Assembly (NCBI RefSeq): GCF_025685655.1
Contig: NZ_JAGSYG010000004.1
Location: 434,001 to 498,000, forward strand
Origin: Acidicapsa ligni
Lineage (GTDB): Bacteria > Acidobacteriota > Terriglobia > Terriglobales > Acidobacteriaceae
Length of the DNA: 64,000 nucleotides
Direction of reading: 5' to 3'
The translations under genes and the position numbers were made by a program. Below the pieces are notes generated by a model. It had not been told where the DNA came from. It did not search any database and saw only the letters and a list, made by a program, of their open reading frames with translations. Each line of letters starts with the position of its first letter. Position 1 is the stretch's first letter. This document shows, piece after piece, positions 1 through 7,797 of the stretch.

Positions 1-701
1 GGATCGTACGTCCCAGCCATCCACGTCGTGCCTCCCGTAATGCCCGCCGGAGTCACATCCCATTGCCATTGCGTCGCGCCGGTTTCAGGATCGACCGACC
101 GCACAAACGTCGGCAGGTTATCCAGATCCCCGCCAACGCCGATGATGACATGGTTACTGACCACCAGCGGAGCCATGGTCGCCCAGTAACCCTTTTCAAC
201 ATCGGCAATTTCAACGATCCAGCGCACCTTTCCCGTCTTCGCATCGAGTGAAATCAGATGCGCATCCGGAGAAGTAAAGAAGACCCAATCCTTGTAGATC
301 GCCACACCGCGCTGTCCAATGTGGTCGCCTTTGTTCGGCGGATAAGTGTAGTGCCAGAGCTGATGTCCAGAGCGCGCATCGACCGCCCAGACATTGTCAG
401 GAATCGAGAAGTAAAGTACGCCATCCACCAGGATCGGCGAAGACTTGATAGTAGCCGGAAGATTCGTCTGAAAGGCCCACGCAAGCGCCAGGCTGTTCAC
501 GTTTCGCGGCGTGATCTGCGTCAGGCTGCTATGCCGTCTCCCTGAGTAATCTCCGTGATAACTCGGCCAACTATCCGCCGGAGGCTTGAGCAACATCGAC
601 GTATCGACATTCTGGGCCAGCACAGCACAAGGACCGGCAATGACCACGACCAAAGCCAATACGCCTGCAATAACAACGAGAGCGTGTCTCAAAAGCTTCA
701 T
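1..701 (-). CDS. PQQ-dependent quinoprotein dehydrogenase-like beta-propeller protein, 3' end missing
   Basis: The gene starts with ATG at 701 and runs off the left edge; about 233 residues are visible. Residues 5-29 form a hydrophobic export signal ending in AVLAQ, so the protein is periplasmic. It is followed by WPSYHGDYSGRRHSSL, the usual opening of PQQ-dependent alcohol/glucose dehydrogenase propellers. Propeller blades follow with the repeated pattern VWAVDARSGHQLW, LISLDAKTGKVRW and VRSVDPETGATQW. Known members oxidise alcohols or sugars with pyrroloquinoline quinone and pass electrons to cytochromes. Acidobacteria carry many paralogues. The metal- and PQQ-binding residues lie mostly in the missing part, so activity and substrate cannot be judged. 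A BamB-like non-enzymatic propeller is the alternative, but the opening motif favours the dehydrogenase group. Confidence 0.85.
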   Translation of the reverse strand, partial: MKLLRHALVVIAGVLALVVVIAGPCAVLAQNVDTSMLLKPPADSWPSYHGDYSGRRHSSLTQITPRNVNSLALAWAFQTNLPATIKSSPILVDGVLYFSIPDNVWAVDARSGHQLWHYTYPPNKGDHIGQRGVAIYKDWVFFTSPDAHLISLDAKTGKVRWIVEIADVEKGYWATMAPLVVSNHVIIGVGGDLDNLPTFVRSVDPETGATQWQWDVTPAGITGGTTWMAGTYD

Positions 702-800
702 ATCGATTCGCGATCCTTCAAATAACAGATGCCGATGCCCGCCTGCTTCGCCAACCTGTTTTTCAACATGACAGTAATACTAAATCCGAAGCTCAGAACT

Positions 801-1045
801 TTGTTCTTGCCCTTGCCCTTGCCCTTGTCCTTGCCCTTGTAGTTGTCCTTGCCTTTCTGTCTGTCATTCCCGCAGGGAATCTGCTTCTTCCTTTGCAGTT
901 GCAGTTGCCCTTGCCTTTGCAGTTGCCCTTGCCTTTGCAGTTGCCCTTGCCTTTGCAGTTGCCCTTGCCTTTGCAGTTGCAGTTGCCTTTGCCCTTGCCC
1001 TTGCCGTTCTGTCTGTCATTCCCAAAGGGAATCCGCTTCTATCTC
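801..1045. repeat. GTTGCA/TTGCCC minisatellite with two palindromic cores
   Basis: This noncoding stretch is built from 6-bp words (TTGCCC, TTGCAG, TTTGCC). Three perfect 18-bp units, TTTGCAGTTGCCCTTGCC, lie at 916-933, 934-951 and 952-969, with variant units on both sides. The tract is bracketed by two copies of a core that begins TTCTGTCTGTC and contains the palindromes ATTCCCGCAGGGAAT (866-880) and ATTCCCAAAGGGAAT (1018-1032). The same core recurs twice near 7.6 kb. The rest of 702-1237 holds no gene that I can support; the htrA promoter must lie between 1046 and 1230. Confidence 0.9.
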
Positions 1046-1237
1046 CCCCCAACCCAATCAAACGTCCCCACAAAAATCAGATTCTCCTAACCCTGACAAT
1101 CTCCCGGTCACCAGGTTATTACAATAGAAATGCGTATTCGAGATTTACCGTCTCATCTTTAACAAGAGCGATAGTCCCGTTTCAAGCATCGGATATATGC
1201 GCAGACCGAAAAGAAATTCCGGAGAGGCTTTTTGTTT

Positions 1238-2389
1238 ATGAACTTTCGTAGAGTTTTGCTGGTAGTTGTCTTGCTGGGTGGATTCTGGTTTGTGACAACG
1301 CATCTCCCGGACGGCGTAGGGCATCTGGGAATGCTCAATCGCGCCGACGGAAAGTCTCCGCTCTCACTGACAGAGGCCCAGGCCGCTCCGGAATTCGATA
1401 CCGAAGAGCAAAACAACATCGCCGTCTACAAACGCGTGTTGCCCTCCGTCGTAAACATCACTTCCACCGCGATGACCTTCAATTTCTTCTACGGACAAGT
1501 GCCGCAGCAGGGGCAGGGTTCAGGATTCATCCTCGACAAAGCTGGACATGTGCTGACCAACTTCCACGTAATCGCCGACGCCAATCGCATCGAAGTAATG
1601 CTCAGCGATAAGCGTCACTACAAAGCGACAATCGTAGGTTCGGACAAGGTGCATGACCTCGCCCTGTTGCAGATCAACGCCCCCAACCTGCAACCCGTAA
1701 CCCTGTCCGATTCGACAGGCCTCGTTGTCGGGCAAAAGGTCTATGCGATTGGCAACCCCTTTGGTCTCAACGGCACCATGACCCGGGGAATCATCAGCTC
1801 CATCCGCTCCATCCGCGGCCCCGAGAATGCGCCCATTGAAGACGCAATTCAAACCGATGCTGCCATCAACCCCGGCAACTCCGGCGGTCCACTCCTCAAT
1901 TCGCGCGGAGACGTAATCGGCATCAACACCCTGATTGCCTCCAACGGCGCCGAGCAGAGTTCCGGAATCGGGTTTGCAATTCCCGTAAACACAGCCAAAG
2001 CCGTGCTCGGTGACCTGACAAAATACGGGCGCGTACGACGCCCTTCTTTAGGCATCGTTTCGCTGGCCATCGGACCCGATCTGGCAGACCAGATGGGCCT
2101 GTCCGCTCAGTCGGGAGTGCTGGTACAAAAAGTAACTCCAGGCGGCGCAGCAGAGCGCGCCGGGCTCCGCGGAGGCGACCAGCAGGCGTATCTCGGGAAC
2201 CAGCCAATTATTCTCGGCGGCGATCTGATCGTAGCCATCGACGGACACGAAATCACCGATACCTCAGACATCGCAACCCTCATGGAGAAGCATCAGCCCA
2301 ACGACACAGTGACCGTAACCTTCTATCGCGGACGGCGAAAAATGACCGCACGGCTCACACTCAGCGAGGGAAGAGAAATCAGCACCTAA
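1238..2389 (+). CDS. DegP/HtrA-type periplasmic serine protease with C-terminal PDZ domain
   Basis: A 383-residue trypsin-fold protease (S1C family) that degrades or refolds damaged envelope proteins. Residues 5-20 form an N-terminal membrane anchor or signal. The catalytic triad is His110 (LTNFHV), Asp140 (VHDLALL) and Ser215 (NPGNSGGPL). A single PDZ domain fills about residues 270-375 and should gate the protease or bind C-terminal peptides. One PDZ and an uncleaved anchor resemble DegS or HhoB more than two-PDZ DegP. ATG 1238 is chosen because GGAGAGG (1221-1227) lies 10 bases upstream; an in-frame TTG at 1232 is possible. The gene is monocistronic, with a strong terminator just downstream. 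Confidence 0.93.
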   Translation: MNFRRVLLVVVLLGGFWFVTTHLPDGVGHLGMLNRADGKSPLSLTEAQAAPEFDTEEQNNIAVYKRVLPSVVNITSTAMTFNFFYGQVPQQGQGSGFILDKAGHVLTNFHVIADANRIEVMLSDKRHYKATIVGSDKVHDLALLQINAPNLQPVTLSDSTGLVVGQKVYAIGNPFGLNGTMTRGIISSIRSIRGPENAPIEDAIQTDAAINPGNSGGPLLNSRGDVIGINTLIASNGAEQSSGIGFAIPVNTAKAVLGDLTKYGRVRRPSLGIVSLAIGPDLADQMGLSAQSGVLVQKVTPGGAAERAGLRGGDQQAYLGNQPIILGGDLIVAIDGHEITDTSDIATLMEKHQPNDTVTVTFYRGRRKMTARLTLSEGREIST

Positions 2390-2410
2390 ACGAACAATAA
2401 ATACAAAAAC

Positions 2411-2442
2411 AAAGGGCCGCTTCTGGTTGGAAGCGGCCCTTT
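2411..2442. terminator. Bidirectional rho-independent terminator
   Basis: A perfect 13-bp stem (AAAGGGCCGCTTC, TGGTTG loop, GAAGCGGCCCTTT) is flanked by an A-rich run on the left and TTTTG on the right. It lies between the convergent htrA-like gene and the small gene ending at 2476, so it can serve both strands. Confidence 0.9.
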
Positions 2443-2475
2443 TGTTTGATAAAAATTCCCTTTTGAAAAGGATGA

Positions 2476-2754
2476 TTAGAACTTCACGCCAAGAGTCTCA
2501 AGGAATGCCTTCACACTCGGCCACACCGCCTTGAGATCGACAGCCGTCTGAATATCCAGCGGAATATTGAGCGGGCTGACCGCAACGCTGGAAAGCTCCA
2601 TCAAAGGCTTCTCAACGGCAGCCGCCAGTGTCGCCAGCGCCGCAACCACCCCCGGCGCAGCAGTGAGCGAAGTCTGCGCTCTGCCAAGCCATTTCAGGGC
2701 ATCCTCCGCGCCGATTTCGATACCCTTTTCAATATTGACAAGTATGTTCGCCAT
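2476..2754 (-). CDS. Small hypothetical protein (92 aa)
   Basis: I do not recognise a family. The 92-residue product is rich in Ala, Val, Leu and Lys. It begins with a probable amphipathic segment (VNIEKGIEIGAEDALKWLG), has an Ala/Val-rich middle that could be a weak membrane or helical segment (residues 33-48), and ends PSVKAFLETLGVKF. It has no signal peptide. The gene has a clear ribosome site (GAGGA, 6 bases before ATG 2754) and a strong terminator behind it, and it follows a leader with extensive base pairing, all of which argue that it is expressed. Size and composition would suit a helical scaffold or a phage-type small protein, but nothing else phage-like is near. Confidence 0.65.
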   Translation of the reverse strand: MANILVNIEKGIEIGAEDALKWLGRAQTSLTAAPGVVAALATLAAAVEKPLMELSSVAVSPLNIPLDIQTAVDLKAVWPSVKAFLETLGVKF

Positions 2755-2780
2755 GCTTCCTCATTCTGCCCGCCGTCCTG

Positions 2781-2890
2781 TGGGCCCGGATTTGTGGCTA
2801 GGTAGCCGTACCGGCTCTCCTTCTCGACTTTCCTTGGAGGAGGGCCAGAGAGCCAGCCGACATTCCCAGCCACTCTCGAGACTAGGCCCC
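2781..2890 (-). ncRNA. Candidate structured leader RNA upstream of the small 92-aa gene
   Basis: On the minus strand, GTGGCTGGG (about 2873-2865) can pair with CCTAGCCAC (about 2803-2795). Inside it, CTGGCTCTC (about 2856-2848) can pair with GAGAGCCGG (about 2818-2810), giving two stacked 9-bp helices around an internal loop and an apical region with TCCAAGGA. A further GCCC/GGGC pairing sits just before the ribosome site. The folded block is GC-rich, while the sequence on its far side is AT-rich and promoter-like. I could not match it to any riboswitch class I know. It could also be an independent small RNA. The rest of 2755-3066 contains no gene. Confidence 0.45.
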
Positions 2891-3031
2891 CGAAGCATAT
2901 TCATACGCAATCAATAAAAATAGATAAACTTAATAGAATGTTATATTTATGAAGGAATACTCGGCAATTTTATTTTGAAGGTATAAGCGCCGCAGTAAAA
3001 ACCGCCTCAGACTCATTGGCGGAGCTATACT

Positions 3032-3053
3032 GATATACAGCATGGTATATATC
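3032..3053. promoter_or_regulatory. Candidate VapB operator/promoter
   Basis: GATATAC (3032-3038) and GTATAT-ATC (3045-3053) form an inverted repeat centred on CATG, just before the AAGGAGG ribosome site (3056-3062) of the antitoxin gene. VapB-type antitoxins usually repress their own operon by binding such palindromes. A TATACT box overlaps at 3026-3031. Confidence 0.55.
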
Positions 3054-3066
3054 AAAAGGAGGCAGG

Positions 3067-3324
3067 ATGGCTCAACTTGAAAAAGCGAAAGTTTTCATGA
3101 GCGGAAGAAGCCAGGCCGTCCGCATCCCGGCGGAGTTCCGTTTCTCCAGCGCTGAAGTTTACATACGGCGAGATCCCAAAAACGGCGACCTGATCCTGTC
3201 GCAAGCGCCGGGAAGCTGGGATGAGATATTTACCGCCCTCGATCAGGTAGGAGTGCCGGATGAATTCCTCACACCCTCCGACCGCGGACAGGTTCCTCCG
3301 CAAGAGAGACCCGAGCTGATATGA
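3067..3324 (+). CDS. vapB: VapB-type antitoxin (AbrB/SpoVT fold)
   Basis: An 85-residue antitoxin of a type II toxin-antitoxin pair. The N-terminal half (residues 6-45) carries the swapped-hairpin AbrB-type DNA-binding signature, seen as SGRSQAVRIPAEFRF followed by VYIRRDPKNGDLIL. The C-terminal half is the flexible tail that would thread into the toxin active site. It has a strong ribosome site (AAGGAGG) and overlaps the toxin gene by four bases, so the two are co-translated. It would neutralise VapC and autorepress the operon through the palindrome at 3032-3053. Confidence 0.9.
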   Translation: MAQLEKAKVFMSGRSQAVRIPAEFRFSSAEVYIRRDPKNGDLILSQAPGSWDEIFTALDQVGVPDEFLTPSDRGQVPPQERPELI

Positions 3325-3737
3325 CTTTGCTGTACATGCTCGATACGAACATGGTGAGTTATGTCGTCAGGGGTCGCTCCATCGCCGCCCGCACCCGGCT
3401 GGCCGCATTGCAAAACGACGAAGTCGCCTGCATCTCGGCCATCACCGAAGCAGAAATCCTGTATGGATTAGCCAGAAGACCTGATGCCACAGCGCTCAGA
3501 GCCGCAATAGAAGACTTCCTGGGCCGTCTCCGTATTCTTCCCTGGGGGCGCAGCGAAGCGCAGTCCTACGGCCAGCTGCGTGCGAAACTTGAGGCATCCG
3601 GCACTTCCCTGGGGCATATGGACATGTTGATCGCAGCTCATGCCGTTTCAACTGGCGCCATACTCGTAACCAACGACAAGGCCTTCACCCAGGTAGATCA
3701 GCTTCACGCCACGGTAAATTGGGCAACAGACATCTAG
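3321..3737 (+). CDS. vapC: VapC-type PIN-domain ribonuclease toxin
   Basis: A 138-residue PIN-domain endoribonuclease. The four acidic metal-binding residues are all present: Asp8 in MLDTN, Glu43 in ITEAEILYGL, Asp101 in GHMDMLIAAHA and Asp119 in TNDKAF. The toxin should therefore be active. Known VapC toxins cut initiator tRNA or the sarcin-ricin loop; the target here cannot be read. The start ATG overlaps the vapB stop (ATGA). The pair sits alone between housekeeping genes, without integrase or transposase, so it is probably an old chromosomal acquisition. Confidence 0.92.
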   Translation: MTLLYMLDTNMVSYVVRGRSIAARTRLAALQNDEVACISAITEAEILYGLARRPDATALRAAIEDFLGRLRILPWGRSEAQSYGQLRAKLEASGTSLGHMDMLIAAHAVSTGAILVTNDKAFTQVDQLHATVNWATDI

Positions 3738-3758
3738 GCCTCAAATCTAAAGCCAGCC

Positions 3759-4382
3759 CTAACTCAAGCGGACTCGAACGTACCGCCGCCCCTCGATTGC
3801 ATATTCCCCGGAAAGCACGCGTGCAATCGCCTCCGAATAGGCAATATGCTCCTCCACAAGAATCCGCTCCGCCAGCGAATGCCCATCATCCGCATCCAGC
3901 ACCGGAATCGTTCGCTGCAGAATAATCGTGCCGTGATCGAGATGCTCATCCACAAAATGCACAGTGCATCCAGCCACCTTGCATCCATAATCAAAAGCCT
4001 GCTGCTGGGCATCGAGTCCCGTAAAAGCAGGCAGCAGCGATGGATGGATATTCAGTATCCTGTCCGGAAAAGCCTGCACAAACTCCGGCGAAAGCAGCCT
4101 CATATATCCGGCCAGAATCACCAGGTCCACCCCATGCTCGCGCAGGCAGGCCGCCACATCCGCGTCATGCTCAGCCCGCTTGCGACCCTTCGATTCGAAG
4201 AGCGCCGTAGTCAGCCCCAGCTCGCGTGCAGCCTGCAGACCAGGCGCATCAGGCACATTGGCAATAACCACCGCGATCTCCGCGCCGGGCACACCGCCAT
4301 CCCGTATCGAACTGGCGATAGCCAGAAAGTTGGACCCTCGGCCCGAAAGCAAAACGCCAAGCTTTTTGCCGGTTGAACTCAC
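3759..4382 (-). CDS. purN: Phosphoribosylglycinamide formyltransferase
   Basis: A 207-residue cytoplasmic enzyme that transfers a formyl group from 10-formyltetrahydrofolate to GAR, the third step of purine synthesis. The catalytic set is complete: Asn111 and His113 in NIHPSLLPAF, and Asp149 in EHLDHGTI. The N-terminal substrate loop LLSGRGSN (11-18) is also present. The start is GTG at 4382; its GTGA overlaps the purM stop, so translation is coupled to the preceding step-five gene. Length and motifs are normal for PurN. Confidence 0.96.
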   Translation of the reverse strand: MSSTGKKLGVLLSGRGSNFLAIASSIRDGGVPGAEIAVVIANVPDAPGLQAARELGLTTALFESKGRKRAEHDADVAACLREHGVDLVILAGYMRLLSPEFVQAFPDRILNIHPSLLPAFTGLDAQQQAFDYGCKVAGCTVHFVDEHLDHGTIILQRTIPVLDADDGHSLAERILVEEHIAYSEAIARVLSGEYAIEGRRYVRVRLS

Positions 4383-5500
4383 GCGAAATGTACCTTGCGG
4401 CCGTCCTTGTCGTTCTTATCCGACTTGATGATGCGGCCAATGACGTGAAATTTCTCTTCGGCCCGATTGAGCAGCGCCTGCGCCTTGCGAAACTTCTCCG
4501 CAGGCACCACGACAATAAGTCCGATGCCCATGTTGAACGTGCGAAGCATCTCCGCCTGCGGCACCTGACCCAAATCGCGAAGATGCTCAAAGATCGGCAG
4601 CACCGGCCACGAACCAAGTTCCACCTGGGCCGCCGTGCCCTTAGGCAAAATGCGCGGCAGATTCTCCGTAATGCCGCCGCCCGTAATATGCGCCATCCCC
4701 GCCACCAGGCCTGCGTTGGCAAGCTTCTGCATGATCGACAGATAGCTGCGATGCACCTTCATCAGCGCCGTACCCGCCTTGTCGCCGATAGCCCCGATAT
4801 AGGAGTTCGGTTTGTACCCCGCAACCTCAAAAAAGAGCTTGCGCGCCAGCGAATACCCATTCGTATGCAAACCAGTTGACGGCAGGCCGAGCAGAATGTC
4901 TCCCGGCACGATCGTCTCGCCCGTGATCACCTTGGATTTCTCGACAACGCCGACAATAAAGCCGGCCATATCGTACTCGCCATCCTGGTAAAAGCCCGGC
5001 ATCTGCGCTGTTTCGCCGCCGATAAGAGCACAACCGTTAGCCTTGCACGCATCCGCCAGACCGGTAATGATCTGTTCCGTCACCGCAGGATCCATCGTGC
5101 CGCTGGCCAGGTAATCCAGAAAGAAAAGAGGCACCGCGCCCTGCACCGCAATGTCGTTGACGCAGTGGTTTACCAGGTCCTGCCCCACCGTATTGTGAAT
5201 GCCGAGGTCAAAGGCCAGCTTGAGCTTGGTGCCCACGCCATCCGCGGAACTGACCAGGATCGGCTCCGTCCATTTCTTGAGGTCGAGTTGAAAAAGTGCT
5301 CCGAACCCGCCGATCCCTCCCAGCACATTGCGATTGAACGTGCGCTTGGCGAGATACTTGATGCGGTCCTTCGTCCGGTCACCCGACGAGATGTCGACGC
5401 CTGCGTCGGCATAGGTAACAGGCTTGGCGAGCGCTGAACTGGCTGTGCTGGCTGAACTGGACGGATTGGATGCGGCTTTGGTTAAGGCGGATTTGGGCAA
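4379..5500 (-). CDS. purM: Phosphoribosylformylglycinamidine cyclo-ligase (AIR synthetase)
   Basis: A 373-residue ATP-dependent enzyme closing the imidazole ring (FGAM to AIR). The family signature ILVSSADGVGTKLKLA and the HCVNDIAVQGA segment are clear, followed by GGETAQMPGFY and the C-terminal AIR-synthase domain with GGGITENLPR. The apparent start is TTG (5500). The first 30 residues are Ser/Ala-rich linker not found in short homologues, so a start nearer to VTYADAG is possible. It overlaps purN by four bases in a two-gene operon. No other pur genes are nearby. Confidence 0.95.
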   Translation of the reverse strand: MPKSALTKAASNPSSSASTASSALAKPVTYADAGVDISSGDRTKDRIKYLAKRTFNRNVLGGIGGFGALFQLDLKKWTEPILVSSADGVGTKLKLAFDLGIHNTVGQDLVNHCVNDIAVQGAVPLFFLDYLASGTMDPAVTEQIITGLADACKANGCALIGGETAQMPGFYQDGEYDMAGFIVGVVEKSKVITGETIVPGDILLGLPSTGLHTNGYSLARKLFFEVAGYKPNSYIGAIGDKAGTALMKVHRSYLSIMQKLANAGLVAGMAHITGGGITENLPRILPKGTAAQVELGSWPVLPIFEHLRDLGQVPQAEMLRTFNMGIGLIVVVPAEKFRKAQALLNRAEEKFHVIGRIIKSDKNDKDGRKVHFA

Positions 5501-5592
5501 GGGGGGCCTTTGAGAAGCGATAATTTTTGGGGTGGCTGTCTCAGCCTGAAACTAGATTCTATCGCGGATTGCCAGCAAAACTCATCTATTGC

Positions 5593-6087
5593 CTAGAGGA
5601 AGTGCCGCCGCTCATCTGCCGTGGGAAACGGGCAACTCTCGTAACGGCCCCAGATTTGATAGCGATGTTGAGCTACGAGCCGATACATCGCCTCGCGAAA
5701 TGGCCGTGGAATCAGGCGCGCAATCGCCGCCAGCACCCTCCACGGCTGCGGCAGCGCACGCAGGCAAACAAGAATCGCATTCGAACGCACAAGCAGCTCT
5801 TCAATAGGAGTATTGATATTGCGCAGAACCAGGATCGTGTCCGGAGCCACTGAAATTCCATGATTGGACAGCAGTTCAGCAATTGCCGGATCAGTCGACG
5901 GCGCAAAGCGCAGCTTGTCTCTCCTGTCGCGCCGCAGAAGCCAACGCACAGTTCTATTGCATAAGCCGCAATGGCCATCGAAAACGACTAAGAGCTGATC
6001 GGTCTGAACGCGAGCTTCGAGATTCGGAATTAGAGATGCCACTCTCTTATGGTAGAGCTTTCCGGTCGATTCCGGATTGGTAACCAC
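5593..6087 (-). CDS. DCC-family thiol-disulfide oxidoreductase-like protein (DUF393, YuxK-like)
   Basis: The core LLVVFDGHCGLCNRTVRWLLRRD gives the DxxCxxC signature of the DCC family, small thioredoxin-like proteins of unclear role. After the core come KLRFAPS and a C-terminal GRYESCPFPT typical of the family. The start is uncertain. I chose GTG 6087 (164 residues); GTG 6042 is equally possible, while ATG 6192 would overlap hemL on the other strand and encode a non-conserved Cys/Phe-rich tail. No strong ribosome site is visible for any start. The gene is divergent from hemL. Function beyond a redox fold is not known. Confidence 0.8.
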   Translation of the reverse strand: MVTNPESTGKLYHKRVASLIPNLEARVQTDQLLVVFDGHCGLCNRTVRWLLRRDRRDKLRFAPSTDPAIAELLSNHGISVAPDTILVLRNINTPIEELLVRSNAILVCLRALPQPWRVLAAIARLIPRPFREAMYRLVAQHRYQIWGRYESCPFPTADERRHFL

Positions 6088-6150
6088 TCTTATACTTAAC
6101 GATAGGGTCAACCATAGGCTATCTGGACAAAACGAGCGAGGGAAACCAAC

Positions 6151-7455
6151 GTGGGAAATGAAATGAACCGGACGCATTCGCAGGCATTGCAATCAAGGGC
6201 AGAGAAACTCTTTCCCGGCGGCGTAAACTCGCCCGTGCGCGGCTTCCGTTCCGTAGGCGGCGAACCACCCTTTGTAGCCCGCGCCGAAGGAGCATATCTC
6301 TTCGACGCCGACGGAAACCGCTACATCGACTACTTCGGCTCATGGGGACCGATGATCCTCGGACACGCCTTTCCGCCAGTCGTAGAGGCAATCGAACGAG
6401 CCGCGCGAAACTCTGCCAGCTTCGGCGCTTCCACCGCAGCCGAAGGCGACCTCGCAGAACTGGTCATGGCCTGCTATCCCGCCATCGAACGCATGCGTTT
6501 TGTCAGCTCCGGAACCGAAGCAACCATGTCCGCCATCCGTGTAGCCCGCGCCGCAACCGGACGCAAGCGGATCATCAAGTTCGAGGGCTGCTATCACGGC
6601 CATGCCGATGGGCTGCTGGTAAAAGCCGGCTCCGGCGTAGCCACTCTTGGAATTCCCGGATCGGCTGGCGTTCCCGAAGAGATCGCGCAGTTGACCCTGG
6701 CCCTCCCCTACAACGATCTCGACGCAGTGCGCGCCGCATTCAACGAGTATTCCGGCCAGATCGCAGCCATCATTCTCGAACCCGTAATAGGAAATGCAGG
6801 ATGCATCCTCCCCGCGGATGGCTATCTTCAGGGACTTAGGTCTATTACCGCCGAGCACGGCGCCCTGTTGATCGTCGATGAAGTAATGACCGGCTTCCGC
6901 CTGGCTCTGGGCGGAGCATTGGAGCTTTACCAGCTCGACGCCGATCTCGTCACACTAGGCAAAATCATCGGCGGCGGACTACCCTGCGGCGCCTTCGGCG
7001 GCAAGCGAAAATTCATGGACCTGCTCGCTCCCTTAGGCCCCGTCTATCAAGCCGGAACCCTGAGCGGCAATCCACTGGCAATGGCCGCCGGAGCAGCAAC
7101 TGTCGGATATCTCCGCGAACACGCCGCCACAATCTATCCACACCTTGAGGCAACTTCCAAAGCAGTAGCCGAAGGAGTAGCCGCCGAGGCCCAAAAAGCC
7201 GGAATCCCCCTGACGACAAACCGCGTCGGCTCCATGTGGACCTGGTTCTTTACCTCATCTCCCGTATCGAACTACGAAGAAGCCGCCACGAGCAACACTG
7301 CAACATTCGGCCACTTCCACCAGGCAATGCTAAAAGCCGGAATCTGGCTACCCCCCTCACAATTCGAAGCCATGTTCCTAAGCCAAGCCCACGGCCCCAC
7401 CGAAGTAGCCTCCACAATCACCGCCGCCAAAGAAGCCCTAAAACTCCCCAAATAA
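6151..7455 (+). CDS. hemL: Glutamate-1-semialdehyde 2,1-aminomutase
   Basis: A PLP enzyme of the C5 tetrapyrrole pathway that turns glutamate-1-semialdehyde into 5-aminolevulinate. It has 434 residues, normal for the family. The PLP lysine is Lys271 in [17 protein letters not shown]. Asp243 in [10 protein letters not shown] contacts the pyridine nitrogen. VNSPVRGF near residue 28 and [11 protein letters not shown] (146-156) are HemL-specific and separate it from other class III aminotransferases. GTG 6151 is taken as the start; ATG 6163 (MNRTHSQ) is an alternative. No terminator is visible before the repeat tract that follows. Confidence 0.96.
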   Translation: MGNEMNRTHSQALQSRAEKLFPGGVNSPVRGFRSVGGEPPFVARAEGAYLFDADGNRYIDYFGSWGPMILGHAFPPVVEAIERAARNSASFGASTAAEGDLAELVMACYPAIERMRFVSSGTEATMSAIRVARAATGRKRIIKFEGCYHGHADGLLVKAGSGVATLGIPGSAGVPEEIAQLTLALPYNDLDAVRAAFNEYSGQIAAIILEPVIGNAGCILPADGYLQGLRSITAEHGALLIVDEVMTGFRLALGGALELYQLDADLVTLGKIIGGGLPCGAFGGKRKFMDLLAPLGPVYQAGTLSGNPLAMAAGAATVGYLREHAATIYPHLEATSKAVAEGVAAEAQKAGIPLTTNRVGSMWTWFFTSSPVSNYEEAATSNTATFGHFHQAMLKAGIWLPPSQFEAMFLSQAHGPTEVASTITAAKEALKLPK

Positions 7456-7544
7456 AAAAGGAACCCCCAAAACCTGCAGAAAATTACCATCTAGCAGCGC
7501 ACAATAACCCTACAGCCACCCAACGACGTCCAGCCTAAGCCGCC

Positions 7545-7705
7545 GCCGTCGCCGTTGCTTTTGCTTTTGCCGTTGCCGTTCTGTCTGTCATTCCCGAAGG
7601 GAATCTGCTTCTTCCTTTGCAGTTGCAGTTGCTTTTGCGGTTGCAGTTGCAGTTGTAGTTGCCGTTCTGTCTGTCATTCCCGCAGGGAATCTGCTTCTTC
7701 CGTTG
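7545..7705. repeat. Second copy of the GTTGCA minisatellite with palindromic cores
   Basis: The hexamer words CCGTTGC, TTTTGC, GTTGCA surround two cores with the palindromes ATTCCCGAAGGGAAT (7590-7604) and ATTCCCGCAGGGAAT (7676-7690). The 54 bases at 7579-7632 match 855-908 with only one difference. The gap 7456-7797 between hemL and the deacetylase contains nothing else that I can support. Confidence 0.9.
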
Positions 7706-7797
7706 CAGTAGCCCAGCCCTTCACCACCCAGCAAAAACACCTACATAGCCCCCCCCGGGGGCAGAATTCCCCATCCCTTCGCCTTCAACCCCAAAAA

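Noticed and set aside
801..1045. Possible CRISPR array
   Set aside because: Units are contiguous 18-mers without unique spacers, and no cas genes are present.
843..1127. Open frames of 65-94 codons across the minisatellite on both strands
   Set aside because: They encode Cys/Pro/Leu or Lys/Ala repeats that simply read the hexamer tract in different frames, with no ribosome site.
2567..2917. 116-codon plus-strand frame over the small gene and its leader
   Set aside because: It is antisense to a gene with a good ribosome site and terminator, and has no convincing start signal.
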